Positions 25,377 to 38,700 of a stretch of 64,000 bases of DNA are shown here, piece by piece. The translations under genes were made by a program, and so were the position numbers. Each line of letters starts with the position of its first letter. Position 1 is the stretch's first letter. The stretch comes from Rutidosis leptorrhynchoides (taxonomy: Eukaryota > Streptophyta > Magnoliopsida > Asterales > Asteraceae). Where the stretch lies: assembly GCF_046630445.1 (NCBI RefSeq), contig NC_092336.1, forward strand, positions 507,333,001 to 507,397,000, given 5' to 3'. A model generated the notes under the pieces. It was not told the DNA's origin and did not search any database. It was given only the letters and a program-made list of their open reading frames with translations.

Positions 25377-28231
25377 ATTGGTGCTTTCATTGAGAGCGTG
25401 GATCAAAAGGTCTCCTACTGCTGCAACGGGAAAGCTTTGTGCATTTGTAAGTTTCTACTTCTTTGCTTTTGAATCTAAGGTTAGTTATTTTTTGGATGTG
25501 GATATCAAAGTTTTGTCAAAATAAATCATGTGGCCACATTTGTACTTACCTGCCGTCCTAAATACCAAAGGCAATTAGAACTGTGATCTTAATGCAATTA
25601 TATGATTTATTATTTTATTATGACAATTAAAATCATGCTTTGGTTGGCTACTATCAATTTCTAGAAAATCGATGTATAGTAATCTCGATCCATCTGTCGG
25701 TGATTGTACTATCAGTTACACAAAACTCAGACTTCAAAATTGAGCGATCTTTGCGCAGACTTCAATCCTGGGCGGATTGCAGCACCTCCGGGAAGGGCCG
25801 TAATGCCTACGGGTAGGTCCATAATGTCTCCGGGTAGATCCGCAGCTTTTCCATCATAATGATGCGATCCGCAGCTCATAAGTGTTGTTGACTTCATTAG
25901 CAGAGAACCCAAAAGCAATAATTAATTATACAAAGAAAGAAAATAAAATTTCCACTATAAATTTTCTTTTAGTTCTTAGGTTCCGTACAAGAAATCGGGG
26001 TGAAAATTAATTTACCGATTACCTCGAATTTACCTATGAGGTTGATACTACCGATATATTGTTATCAACAAACCGCGAGTTTAACGCACCATCTAAACAG
26101 TTGACACTTATCATGTAGAGCTGTTTCTGGGAACAAATAGGTTTTTTTTAATGTCTTATCGTAAATTCAAAGAGGTTATTATCGACAATAGAGGCAGACT
26201 TTTTGTAATTTTGAACAGCTAATACGGAGTATCTTTTATTATTAGTAAAAGATTATTCAAGATATTAATTTTCACAAGCAGATACGGAGTATGTATTTTA
26301 CTTTTGGCATATTTATATGCGATACATATGGTACAAGTGCTCATTGCTTGGATATAATAACCTACATTAATTTTCAAACGTGGTCAACTTCTTTTTGTGA
26401 ACGTATAAGAAATGAAAATATTGGCCTCCATTTAATGAACAAAATTAAATTAAATTCTTTGATGAATTTATTCGCGGCTGGAGGGCAACGGTCCTGGCTA
26501 CAGCTGTTTACGCAATTCTTCGCATGGTACCATACACGGCTCTTTGTAAACTCGTTGCCCAGCTCGTTTTCGTGGCTATTTGCGTACCCATGTGTGCGGC
26601 TCTTCGCACAGGTTCTTGGCACGGTTCCGTACGTGATCCTTGGTGCGATACTTGGGCACTATGGTTACAGTCTTTGCGCGGTATTGTCGCAGCTTGATTG
26701 CATCCCCTCACGAAACCCTTTGCGCCGTCATATGCGAACCATTAGCGCGGTCCTTTCCGTACCATTTGTTCAGCGCATGCGCGGTCCTTTGCGCAGCTTA
26801 TTGAAAACCACACGAACACGTGGCTGTTATGTTTACCTGACACCATTTGTTTTTCGATTACTTGGTGTCAGTTATTTCAGGATCTCTTCGACTGAAAACT
26901 ACAATTGTACTAGAATTTTACGCAAACAGGAACGGGTGTCGACATGCATCAATTTTATTGTTCGCGTGGGGGAAAAGCGGTTCATGGATAACAACCCGCG
27001 TAATCTCACAGTCGATCGTTCCATTGATCAAAGACTCAGTTAAATTTCTATGAAAATTCGATCCCCTCTGTTGCGTTTTGGTTTGGCCATGACCGCATTT
27101 TTTCCGCAATTGTTATGACGTCGGAGACATTGGGTCAGGTCTATAACATTGAAATCCGTAACTGGATTTGGTGAGGAGTATTCGGGATAACGACTCGTAT
27201 ACGCATGGCTGCGGTTTACGCGGAATAAGCTGTGTATCAATTTCAATAATCCGTGTGATCTCTTAATTAAACAACATGCGTGTGCGCAATTTCTATGTCG
27301 TCGTACGGAGTCAAGCATTTGTTTACATGGTTGCATTCGGGTTATTATGACCGGTGATTGATTTTTGACGATGCAGTAATCTCAACCATGCTTGAAGAAA
27401 GACTTGCTTTATTTCTAAAAGTTTCAGCCGCAAACCATCTGCTCAGATATAGTAATATATCAAACACATTTCAAAAGTTTTGTTCAAATATTAATGGTTG
27501 AACAGATTATGTACCGCATGTCACAGTTATTAATTGGGTCAAAAATATCAAACATAAATTTCACGAGGATTACTTTGGCACAAGCTCTTCAAGAGTGTCT
27601 ATGACATAAATTTCTAATGCATGCACGCATGCACCTGCGGTACAATTATATAATGTCTTTTCACGGTGCCATAATGCGGCGTTAATCGAAGCATCTCTGT
27701 TTGTGTAATCTGCATTATATTCAAGCTTTGCACACATTGCGCCATAGCAGCTCCGTGTAAGGCCATGGCCACAGTTTCTTTGTGCTTTGCACACGTTGAA
27801 CCATGGCGGCTCTGCGTAAGCCCATGGTCGCAGTTTTTGTGCGCTTCCCAACACTGCAAATACGTTGTACGCATTTTGCTTTGCGCCATGGCGATTACGC
27901 GTAAGCCCTTGACCATAGGTTTATATGTGCATCTTGCACCTTACGCCACGATGGTTGTGCGTAAGCCATAGACGGAGTTTATGCACTTCGCACGACTATT
28001 TGTACATCTCGTTTGTGCTCCTCATTGCGCAGTTTTTTACGAGGGGTTTGTAAGACACATTTGCGAACATCTTCGTAAAACCTTTTGCGCAGATCGTTGC
28101 ACACCAATTCACACGATTCTTAGTGTGGTACATGGCGCGATTCTTTATACGTATGTTCGCATCATGTTTGTGCAGTTCGATTGCAGCCCGAGCATTTCCT
28201 TAAAAGTGTACGCCGTTTCAAGAATAGACCT
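25377..28231 (+). repeat. Left interior of LARD-like element: GCGCGG-type degenerate repeats and hairpin modules
   Basis: Non-coding. From about 26480 to 28170 the sequence is built of degenerate words like TTTGCGCGGTCCTTTGCGC and TTCGCACGGTTCTT. From 27725 to 27977 there are four copies of a module with two CCATGG-like blocks around a GCTCCGCGTAAGC-like core. A 250-codon open stretch at 26291-27043 lies over the repeats and resembles no protein I know; I do not call it a gene. Confidence 0.7.
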
Positions 28232-28236
28232 CAACG

Positions 28237-31196
28237 TGTAACGACCCGACTTTTTCGACTTGCTTTTGTGCTTTGTATTTTAGCGAAACTGCGTATTTGT
28301 GCGTACTGTGTTACTTTATACTCTGGAAACTTGATATACGTGGTTTACTTCCATTTATATGTTAAAACGTGCCTTAGAGTACGTAGGATACTTAACTTGT
28401 TCAACGGAAGCCTTTATAACCGTTAGTGTTACTTAACGTTTCGAATAAACCGCGAACTGCGCACACGTTTGACTTTTGTCGTAACCGGAATATTATGACT
28501 GCGAAATATTAATTATTATTTTATAATAATAATTACCTGGACTTTTGGATGCTTAATTTTAATTAATTATTTACTAGATCACAATAGTTAGTCTTGTTGG
28601 ACTTTCTACCTTATTGGACCTTAGCCCACCCTACACTAGCTAGTGGCCCAATTAATTAGCCCAAGTATTATTACTAGTGACCCATAATAAATAAAATAAA
28701 TAAAATAAATTAATTAATGAGTCATACTAGCATTTGGATAAGGATTATCCATATTGTTACATGGGATTCTAGCATAAGTACATACTTTAGACAACCACTA
28801 ACCAAAAAGCAAAATGGTGTCTCCCCCCCCCCCTCCCCCCCCCCCTTTGAAAATCATGGCCATATGGCCCTCCACCTCATCAATCCATGTCAAATTTTGC
28901 CTATAAATACTAGCCATTTCCTCTCATTTTACACATGCTCTCATTTGAATTTCACACACACTTACTCTCTTACTTCCTTTCTAGCATTTCTCACTTGTAA
29001 GTTTTTGATCTTTTTCTTCTTCTTTCACCTTTCTAATTCGTGTATCATCATCATTATGGAAGATCAAGCTCTTTAGCCTTGATTTTGAATATATCTTGTT
29101 GATTCAAGCATGAATCCTTCAAGAACATGGAAGATTCAAGCTTCAAGCTTTCTAGCTTTGAATCTTCACCAAATTTATAGATCTATATTTTTTTTACTTT
29201 AATCTTGTTGTTTTGTTAAAAAGATTCAAACTTTTGTTTGTTATCTTCATATATTTTAAAGATCCAAGCTTTATGCTTCAAGATCTTCAAGAACAACCAA
29301 GATGCAAGCTTTCTAGCTTGAATCTTCATATCTTGTTGTTGGATCTAAGTTTTCTAGCTTATGATCTCGTTGTTTTGTTATAAAGATCAAAACTTGTGTT
29401 TATGGTCTTCATGAAACTTAAAGATCCAAGCTTTATGCTTCAAGATCTTCAAGAACACTAAAGGTTCAAGCTTTCTAGCTTTGTGACCTTATAAATTGTG
29501 TGAAAGGGATCCAAGCTCTCTAGCTTAGGGTTCCATCACTCCATTTGACTTAGATCATGTTCATACTTGTTTGATTGATGTAAAGTTTGTAACTTTGTTG
29601 TAAATAGGACTTGTAATTGTGTTAAGACTAAGGATATGATGTAACCTTGGTTCATCATCCATCTAAGACTCTTAAATGAGTTGTGTTACCACTTGGTCTT
29701 AACATATTGTGTATTGATAGTAGAATCTTGGTCAAAAGTGATGCTAAACCATCAACGAGTTGTACACTTGAAGCTACAAGCATCAAGGATGAGAACCGTG
29801 ATGAGCATCAAGCACCAAGAACCCCACCGGAGCACTTGTCCACTGATTTTCGTATCAGATCAGGCCACCTGGGCTACTGGAAAGTTGATTTTCAGCTAGT
29901 TCGGTTCGAGTATATGATTTTCTGTTTAGGCCTCATCTTAATCCGAGTTACGGTTTAGGATTTATGGCCCTCCGAGAGTCACTACACCCTATTAACGTTG
30001 TGCTGAAATTTTTGACCTACTCGCACTTAAACCGTCGTCAAGGTCAAACGAAGACGAATTAGGTTCTAAAAATTGGTCAGCTGTTAGGGAACTCATATAC
30101 GGAGCCATAGCCACTGACTATGCGTCTTTTTGATTTACGTAGAGGTCGCAGAAGCTGACTGAAGTCAGCCTATTGTTTCGATCTCTATTCTTGTCGAACT
30201 TACTTAGCTTTTATGATGATGAATGATGATGATGATGACACTTAAACTTATTTTATGCACTATTAGAATTTATAAAGACAACCTACTAACCTAGTAACCC
30301 TTGATTTAGGTTGACGACCTTTCGAACTGACTTACTACTTGCGTACTTTCATTACCGACTATACCGCTTTTATCACTGTGAGTTATAGCATCCCTTTTTA
30401 TTTTAGCTATTTTGGGACTGAGAATACATGCGCTTTTTACGTTTTACATACTAGGCACGAGTACTTGAACTTTATATGTGTGTGGGTTATACAACGGCAT
30501 AAACATTCCCCTTAGCACGGTAACGTTTAGTCATTGGTTTTTGAACCGGTGAACGCGAATCTTAGATATGAATCCATAGGGTTTGACATCCCCACTCGGG
30601 CTAGTCGCGCTAGCATTTAATGGGTGTTTAATACTTTGTGAACATACGCACTCGCCAAGTGTACTTTCAGGGGGTTATAAACGTTAAGTCTAGTTACCGG
30701 GTGCCCACGGTTATACATATACTTTTCATACTGTTTTGATACGCTGTTTGCAGCACTGAAATCTCGTGGCCTACCTTACGTTACTGTTACAACTTAAACT
30801 ATAGCTCACCAAAATTCGTGTTGACCTTTTAAGCGTGTATTTCTCAGGTGCCTAGAGGTTTCTTGCTTCCGCTGTTAGATTTGTTGTCATGCTGTTATTG
30901 AATTGCTGTTAAGGACCTGCTGTATTAGTTATCCGCTGCATTACTAGAGATGTCTCATTCATGGAACTTTTCTTTTGCATTCGTAGTTTATGTTAATTTC
31001 AAACAATGACTTTGTAACGACCTTAGGGTCAAATAATTATATTTATGCTCCTATTCGTAGGATGCGCGCTATTTTTTGTAAAACGTTATCTTTTTTATGA
31101 ATGCAAATCGGTTTTTAAACAGTATATAGTGTTTGACCATGTAATGATCCTGTTGATTGATGATCCGTACACGATAGTTTTGTACGGGGCGTCACA
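28237..31196 (+). repeat. 5' LTR of chromovirus
   Basis: 2960 bp. A TATA box CTATAAATACT lies at 28901-28911, preceded by a C-rich run at 28824-28846. Downstream of it, 29101-29530 is a degenerate tandem array of about 160-bp units rich in CAAGCTTTCTAGCTTG-like hairpins. The 28411-29042 part, which includes the TATA box, is absent from the right LTR. Confidence 0.93.
29101..29530 (+). repeat. Degenerate tandem array in LTR leader
   Basis: Words such as AAGATCCAAGCTTTATGCTT, CAAGATCTTCAAGAACA and TTTCTAGCTT recur at about 160-bp spacing, with a matching array in the right LTR at about 40225-40680. It is located downstream of the TATA box, so it would lie in the transcript leader. Confidence 0.8.
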
Positions 31197-31198
31197 TT

Positions 31199-31210
31199 TG
31201 GTATCAGAGC
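31199..31210 (+). other. Primer binding site of chromovirus
   Basis: TGGTATCAGAGC two nucleotides after the 5' LTR end, complementary to the initiator tRNA-Met 3' end. Confidence 0.95.
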
Positions 31211-31555
31211 ATTGGATGTAGGGAATTAGGTTGCATTAGTGAGTCTTGACCGGACCAAGCAGGATTCACTAATAGGACTAATCTACAACTTGCCAGTTTA
31301 CTTGTTTTCGCGAAACTTACTACATGCTTTTGCCTACATTTTCAGCTGTATGATCTTACTGCATGCTATTGCTTATCTTTACTTCCATGCGAACTTGCTG
31401 TATGCTTACTTCCGCTAATGCATGTTACTATCTGTATCCGCATGTTATTTCTGTTTAGCACTGTTATTATTACTGCCATGCTAGGTTGCTGTAGTGCCTA
31501 ATACGTGCTTGCTTTATGACTTACTGACATGGAAAAGTTATTTTTTCTTGTTCAG

Positions 31556-32407
31556 ATGTCGGATATTCCACATGTCATCATTTTGGGCAGCGATTCAGAC
31601 TCTTCAGCCACTTCACCTACCACTGTTGCCGATCCTCCGATCCCGTCGGTGACACCCACCAGTGACCCCGGCGCTTCATCCTCCGGAACCAGCAGCCGTA
31701 CGCCTGCCCCAGTGGTTACCTCAGACGGAGCCCAGGACCCCCCGGAGATTCCAGCTCTACTTTCCCCAGGACCCTCGGAGCCACCGCCCCGCTCCGGTGG
31801 TGTTGTGATTCCCGGGGAATACGGGGACATTCCGTTCCGTAATGAGCATAACCATTGGTGTCGACGCCTTCCTGATGGACGTGTCATACCGATCCCACCT
31901 TTCAGATACCGAATCATGACTACTGGTCGCCGATCGCCGCCACCTCCAGCTGTTTTCGACGATTCATCATCCGACGACTCATCCACAGACGACTCTAGTG
32001 ACGATGACTCCGAAGAGGAGGACCCTGATGATGCACCTGTACAGCCACCCTCCACCCCGCCGAAGAAGCGGTACTGTTTCGATGGCACCGTTATTCCGGG
32101 GATCAACGGAGGTCGAGCGTTCACTAACTCACATGGTCAGCGTCGTAGGGTTACCGCCCGTAAGCGGGTTGTGCCTTACCCTACTGATCCTTTCGTGCGT
32201 AAGCCTTACCGCTATGCAGCATCTACTTCTGGTACTGGACCATCGGAACCACCGGCACCACCTGCACCAGCAGCACTACCTGCTCTGCCAGCCCCTCCCT
32301 CTGTCGAGGAACTGACGAGGGAGGTGGAGATCCTCCATGCTCGGGTAACTGAGCTCGAGGACCAGATGTCCCACGTAATGGACATCCTTTACCCACCGTC
32401 ACCATAG
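31556..32407 (+). CDS. Extra ORF upstream of gag in chromovirus (proline-rich, acidic, coiled-coil), intact
   Basis: 283 aa from MSDIPHV (an ATG 27 bp upstream would add nine residues). No known domain is recognised. Visible parts: a hydrophobic-acidic motif VIILGSDSD at residues 8-16 that looks like a SUMO-interacting motif; a P/S/T-rich segment to about 80; two related units starting VIPG (84-117 and 179-213), each ending in a basic/aromatic PxxPF stretch; an Asp/Ser/Glu-rich block at 134-159; a PA-rich linker; and a heptad-like helix VEELTREVEILHARVTELED at 250-269. It is separate from gag, about 295 bp upstream. Unlike gag-pol in the same element, it has no stop or frameshift. Function unknown. 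Confidence 0.75.
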   Translation: MSDIPHVIILGSDSDSSATSPTTVADPPIPSVTPTSDPGASSSGTSSRTPAPVVTSDGAQDPPEIPALLSPGPSEPPPRSGGVVIPGEYGDIPFRNEHNHWCRRLPDGRVIPIPPFRYRIMTTGRRSPPPPAVFDDSSSDDSSTDDSSDDDSEEEDPDDAPVQPPSTPPKKRYCFDGTVIPGINGGRAFTNSHGQRRRVTARKRVVPYPTDPFVRKPYRYAASTSGTGPSEPPAPPAPAALPALPAPPSVEELTREVEILHARVTELEDQMSHVMDILYPPSP

Positions 32408-32702
32408 GGCATTGTAGTAGATTTCATTATGTAATCTCGTTTGTAGTTCATGTTTTACTTATGTACTGTACGAACCTATGCAGATGTATGCAACTCTTTA
32501 TTAACGAATGGAACTTTGTATTGTTTAATACTTGCACAGTGTTCTATTTACATTACTGTATGTTGGTTTTGCGATATTTATACCTGGTTGCGTTACTTAA
32601 TTGGCATGCATTGTGTTGTTCCCCTGTTTACCATATACTGTATTATTATATATATTAAATGCTGGATTTTGACTTAAGTCAAAATTTCTGTTTAGAAGAG
32701 CA

Positions 32703-35700
32703 ATGGTTAACGGACGAGCAGCACCCACAGCAGCACAGATTGAGGAAATGATTGCGGAACGAGTAGCCGCAGCCATGGCAAATGTCATTCCCCCAGCCCC
32801 ACCGGTTAACCAGAATGTCCAGAACGGTTCCACTTACAAAGAGTTTCAAAGCTGCAAGCCCCACAACTTTAGCAGCACTGAGGGGCCAGTTGGTTTGACT
32901 AGGTGGTTTGAGAAATTGGAAGCTGTGTTTCGCGTCAGCAACTGCTCAGAGGCAAAAAAAAACAAGTATGCCTCATGTACGCTGTCAGACGGCGCCCTAA
33001 CCTGGTGGAACACACTGGCTCAAGCTATGGGTATTGATGAGGCTTATGCCATTTCGTGGGAAGAATTCAAGGGGGCCATGATCGAAGAGTACTGCCCCAG
33101 GACAGAGATACAGAAAATGGAGGCTGACTTCTGGGAGTTAAAGGTTGGGGGCAACGATCTTGATGGTTACAACCGTAGGTATCTGGAATTAGCCCTAATG
33201 TGTCCCACGATGGTTACCCCAGAATTTAAAAGAATGGAGCGATACTTGTGGGGACTTCCCAAGTCCATTCAAGGAAATGTCACCTCTTCTAATCCACCCA
33301 ACGTCCTGGCAGCTATGCGCATGGCGCTGATATTGCTCTAAACATACATATTATTCGACGCAATATCAGTTATATTTCATCAGCTTTTATCATTTAAAAA
33401 GACATTCAACGTATAATATTCAAGAAAAATGACAAAAGTGGACAAGAGCTTGCTATTTGAAGAAACGACGATAAAACGATAGTTTTAACCAAATTTATAT
33501 CAAGAAAAGTTTATCCGAATGAAAGTACAAGATATATGAAGAAAAGAGTTCAAATGGAAAGTGCCAAGTCAGTACACGTCGATACGAGGTCAACAAAGAA
33601 CAAACGAGAAAATAAAAATATGAAAACTGCCATTTACTCCTACGCGAATCGTGTGAGTGTACACGAAACGCGTAGTAATTTGTTCTTACACGAATCGTGT
33701 AGCCTCTACACGAAACGCGTAGTATTAGGCAGAACATAATCATTGATTCAGATAAGGGCGGCTGGCTTTTGAGTTTTAAAACAATTCTTTTGTTGAATTG
33801 TGATACAGCAAGGAACCAATTAAGCTCAACTACTCCCTTCTATTCATGTTAAATACGGAGTATGTACAGAGAGGGAGAACACACAGGACACATATCAATT
33901 ACTATACAAAAATTGTTACTTTAGTTACTTTATATTTTTCAAGTACTCCGTATAATTTAGTTCCATATTATAGTTGAAGAATTAAGATAGTTTCAAATAT
34001 TAAGGGTGTATTGTTCGTGATTACGGATGTTATTATTGTAATTTTCTACCGTTTGAAGTTAATGAAAGTGAAGAATTTTTAGTAAGTTTACTCTGTTAAA
34101 ATTATCGTTGTTATTATGGTTGCATATTTATATTTTTATGTTTACCCTAGTGTAATGAATAGCTAAATTTCCTTAGTGTTTGTTTAGATGTAGAGCCCCT
34201 AGTGAAATGGATTGTTATCAATTGTAAAAGTTAAAATGTAACTTTAGTATTTTTAATATTGAGCCTAGTTAAAAGAACCATTATTGTGTAATTAGGTATT
34301 TAACCCTTGCCACTTAATTTATTAAATTTAAATAACGAAAGTTGTTTTTATTTACATAAATTAAGCTTCAACATTAAAATGATCTAGACGAATTTATGGA
34401 TAAATTATTAACACCAATTTAGAAATAAACTTCGGTGGTTTGGGTAATATCAATAATTATATGATAGTGAAATTGTAAAAAGGGAAACCGTTACGATTTG
34501 GGTATTGGCGAAAGTCAAAACTAGGCTAGGTCTCAATTTAAATACTTAGGGAATAGTAGCTATCCAAATAGAATCCGATGAAAATTTGATTTATTTTGGT
34601 TAGTCGTAACCTTATATTTATTCGAAAGAAAAATATAAAGTTTATTACTAAAACATTTTAAATAGGGCGTAAACTTAAAACAATCCATGGACCTAGGGGT
34701 GACACATTTAAGTAAACACTCCCATTTATCCCATTATTATTTCTTGTAAACTTATTATTATCATTATTTACGAATTATTATTTTAAAATAAAAAAAAAAT
34801 ATACATAAAAACATTTAAAATTCGTAACAGACTGTTTGTCACAGTTTATATATCATACGCGAATCGTGTATGGTATACGCGAAACGCGTATGCCTGTAAT
34901 TCAAACTGTACGACCAGATTCACACAATTCGCGTAGGTTTTAAATTATACGCGATACGCGTATAAATACGCGAAACGCGTATGAACAAGACACGGCTACA
35001 GTACCAGTAGGGTTAAAATTAGGGTTTTAATTATTTAATTAGTTTAAAATTAGGGTTTTAGCCTTTTTACTATTATATTTAGGTTATTACTATATAATTT
35101 ATTTTAGTTCTTATAAAATACTTTAATACATGTTAAATCCTAATAATTAGTGTTAATTATAATACTTTATAATTAGAAATTAGTTTACAATTAGTTAATT
35201 ATTTTAATTCCTTTTAATTTGTATTAATCTTTTTAAACATGTCATTTAGTTAATTTAAATAAGTTTATATTATAATTGCTCAATACAAAATTCTAAACAT
35301 ATAGTTTTATTAAAAGTTACTATTTTACTAATTACCATTTAGTAATATAATTAATGTATCATAATTAGTATAATTTCATTTAGTTCCTTTTTAAGTTAAT
35401 TATTGTAATCTTGTAATTTTATTTAGTAAATTAGTTTAAGTTATTTTCTTTTACTGTTATTTTATAAATTCCTAATCCAAAACCCCCTTTAATTAAGTTT
35501 GACATCAAAGACTATTAAAAACCATTAAACACTCCATCTCCCTGTGGAACGAATCGGATTTACCGACAAACTAAACTACACGGATAGGACTAGTTGCCTA
35601 TATATGTGTGAAATCAACCTGAATTCAATAAAATACCACATATACAATAAATCAATTCGTGTAATAAAACAACTCAAATCCGTTCATAAATAAAGGTTAC

Positions 35701-38700
35701 GTTTCGCAACATCAGGCGCAAACCCTTATGAACCAAATTATCAGCAAAGAACCGGAAAAGGCTAAATCCGAATCGGGAGACAGTGGTGAGAAGCGTAAGT
35801 GGGACTACAACAACAAGGGGAGAACCTATGATCAAACCCCCGCTAAGAGGCCTAACGACGGAAGAAACCCCAACCCGAACACTAGCTCGAACCCCAACTA
35901 CAAGGGTACTCTACCGCAGTGCAAGAGGTGCTACAAGCACCATACCGGGTATTGTAATGTGGTCTGTGAAAAGTGCAAAAGGACCGGGCATATTGGCAAG
36001 AACTGCAAGATTCCCCTCCCAGCTGTGAGGACAAACCCAAACGGACCAAGAAAATGCTATGAGTGTGGACAGCAGGGCCACCTTAGGAATGAGTGTCCCA
36101 ACAAGCGAAAGGACGGAGGACCACCGCATGGAAGAGCTTTCAATGTGAACGCAAGGGATGCCTGTGAGAACCCCGACTTGGTTACATGTATATTCACTAT
36201 CAAAAATCTATTAGCCTCTGTCCTATTTGATACTGGTGCCGATAGAAGCTATGTCTGTAGAAACTTTTGCTCTAAGATAGATTGGTCATTAGTACCTTTA
36301 GAGGAGAATATGCTAGTAGAAGTAGCCAATGGGAAACTTGAGAAAGTTGACCAAATTGGACGAGGAGCTATTATTAACATAGTTGGCGTGGATTTCCAAA
36401 TTGACTTAATACCTATCAAATTGGGGAGTTTTGACGTGATTGTCGGTATGGACTGGTTGACCAAAGTAAAGGCCGACATTATCTGTGGAGACAAAGCTCT
36501 TCGTATACCACAAGGAGACGGTGAGCCACTGACTATTTACGGAGAAAGATGTAACTCGAATCTGAACCTCATTAGCTGTATGAAAGCGCAGAAGATCATG
36601 AAGAAAGGACGACTTGCTGTTTTAGCACACGTGAAGGCTTTAGAATCAGAGGAGAAGAGTGTGAATGACGTGCGAATCGTGAATGAATTCCCTGACGTCT
36701 TTTTGGAAGAGTTGCCTGGATTACCGCCACCAAGAGCAGTGGAGTTCCAGATCGATCTAGTGCCGGGAGCTGCACCCGTAGCTCGCGCACCTTATCGACT
36801 AGCACCTTCCGAACTGCAAGAGTTGCAGAGTCAACTGCAGGAATTGCTCGACCGAGGGTTTACCTAACCGAGCTCGTCGCCTTGGGGCGCACCTATTTTA
36901 TTCGTGAATAAGAAGGACGGATCCTTCCGCATGTGTATCGACTACCTCGAACTCAACAAATTGACGATCAAGAATCGATATCCTCTTCCCCGAATTGACG
37001 ATCTTTTTGATCAGCTGCAAGGATCAAGCGTTTACTCTAAGATCGATTTGCAATTCAGTTATCACCAGTTGAGAGTGAAAGAGAGTGATGTGATGAAGAC
37101 TGCGTTTAGAACCCGCTATGGACATTACGAGTTTCTCGTGATACCGTTCGGCTTAACCAATGCACCAGCCGTGTTCATGGACCTCATGAATCGTGTCTGC
37201 AGGCCTTATCTGGATAAATTCGTTATCATCTTCATAGATGATATCCTCATCTACTCCAAGAGTGAAGAAGAACATGAGCAACATCTTCGGTTAGTGCTTG
37301 AACTCTTAAGATGAGAGCAGCTTTATGCCAAATTCTCCAAGTGTGAATTTTGGCTGAAGGAAGTCCAATTTCTGGGTCATATTGTGAGTGATCAAGGTAT
37401 CAAAGTTGACCCCGCCAAGATTGAAGCTATCAGCAAGTGGGAGACACCCACTACTCCGACTCACATCCGCCAATTTCTAGGTCTTGCCGGTTACTACAGA
37501 AGGTTTATTGAAGGTTTTTCATTGATTGCGCGTCCTTTGACCGCACTGACTCACAAAGGAAAGAAGTTCGTTTGGGAAACCGAACAAGAAGCAACATTTC
37601 AAACCCTAAAGTAGAAGTTAACCACCGCACCTATCTTATCTCTTCCCGAAGGCAGTGACGACTTCGTTGTGTACTGCGATGCTTCGAAGAATGGTTTTGG
37701 TTGTGTATTGATGCAAAGAACGAAGGTCATTGCTTATGCATCTCGTCAGCTGAAGATTCATGAGCGAAACTACACTACTCACGATCTCGAACTTGGAGCC
37801 GTTGTCTTCGCATTGAAGCTGTGGAGACACTATCTCTATGGAACAAAGAGTACCATATTCACCGATCACAAAAGCCTCCAGCACATCTTTGATCAGAAGC
37901 AGCTGAACATGAGACAACGAAGATGGATTGAGGCGCTGAACGACTATAATTGTGAACTTCATTACCATCCTGGTAAGGCCAATGTTGTAGCCGACGTTCT
38001 GAGTCGAAAGAAGAGAACGGTACCTCTTCGTGTTCGGGCTCTGAACATCACCATCCATTCGAACTTCCACAGCCAGATCCGAGTAGCCCAAGAAGAGACT
38101 CTCAAGGAGGAGAACATATCTCGTGAATACCTGAACATCATGGTCTCTAAATTCGAGGTTAATGAGTCTGGACTCCGATGTTATGCCGGGAGAATTTGGG
38201 TACCTCGTTATGGGGATTTACGAAGCCTTTTACTTGATGAAGCCCACAATTCGAGATATTCGATTCATCCAGGAGCCGGAAAAATGTACCACGATCTTAA
38301 GGAACAGTATTGGTGGCCAAATCTGAAGAAGGATGTTGAAACTTATGTTGGGAGGTGTTTGACTTGTTCGAAGGTTAAAGCTGAACATCAGAGGCCATCT
38401 GGATTACTTCAACAACCAGAAATCCCACAATGGAAATGGGAAGCAATTATGATGGATTTCATCATGAAGCTACCAAAGACGGTGGGAGGATACGATACAA
38501 TCTGGGTTATTGTTGACCGTCTTACCAAATCTGCTCATTTTCTAGCGATGAAAGAAACAGACACAATGGAGAGACTTGCTCAACTATACATCAAAGAGGT
38601 TATATCTCGTCATGGTGTGCCTCTATCAATTATCTCAGATCGCGATCCCAGTTTTGCTTTCAGATTCTTGCGTTCTTTGCAAGAAGCCTTGGGAACTCAT

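Noticed and set aside
26291-27043. 250-codon open frame in the LARD left interior
   Set aside because: It lies across degenerate GC-rich repeats, has no recognisable domain, and an overlapping opposite frame is also partly open.
31552-32124. 190-codon minus-strand frame opposite the accessory ORF
   Set aside because: It mirrors the Pro/Ser/Asp-rich composition of the plus-strand ORF; a shadow.
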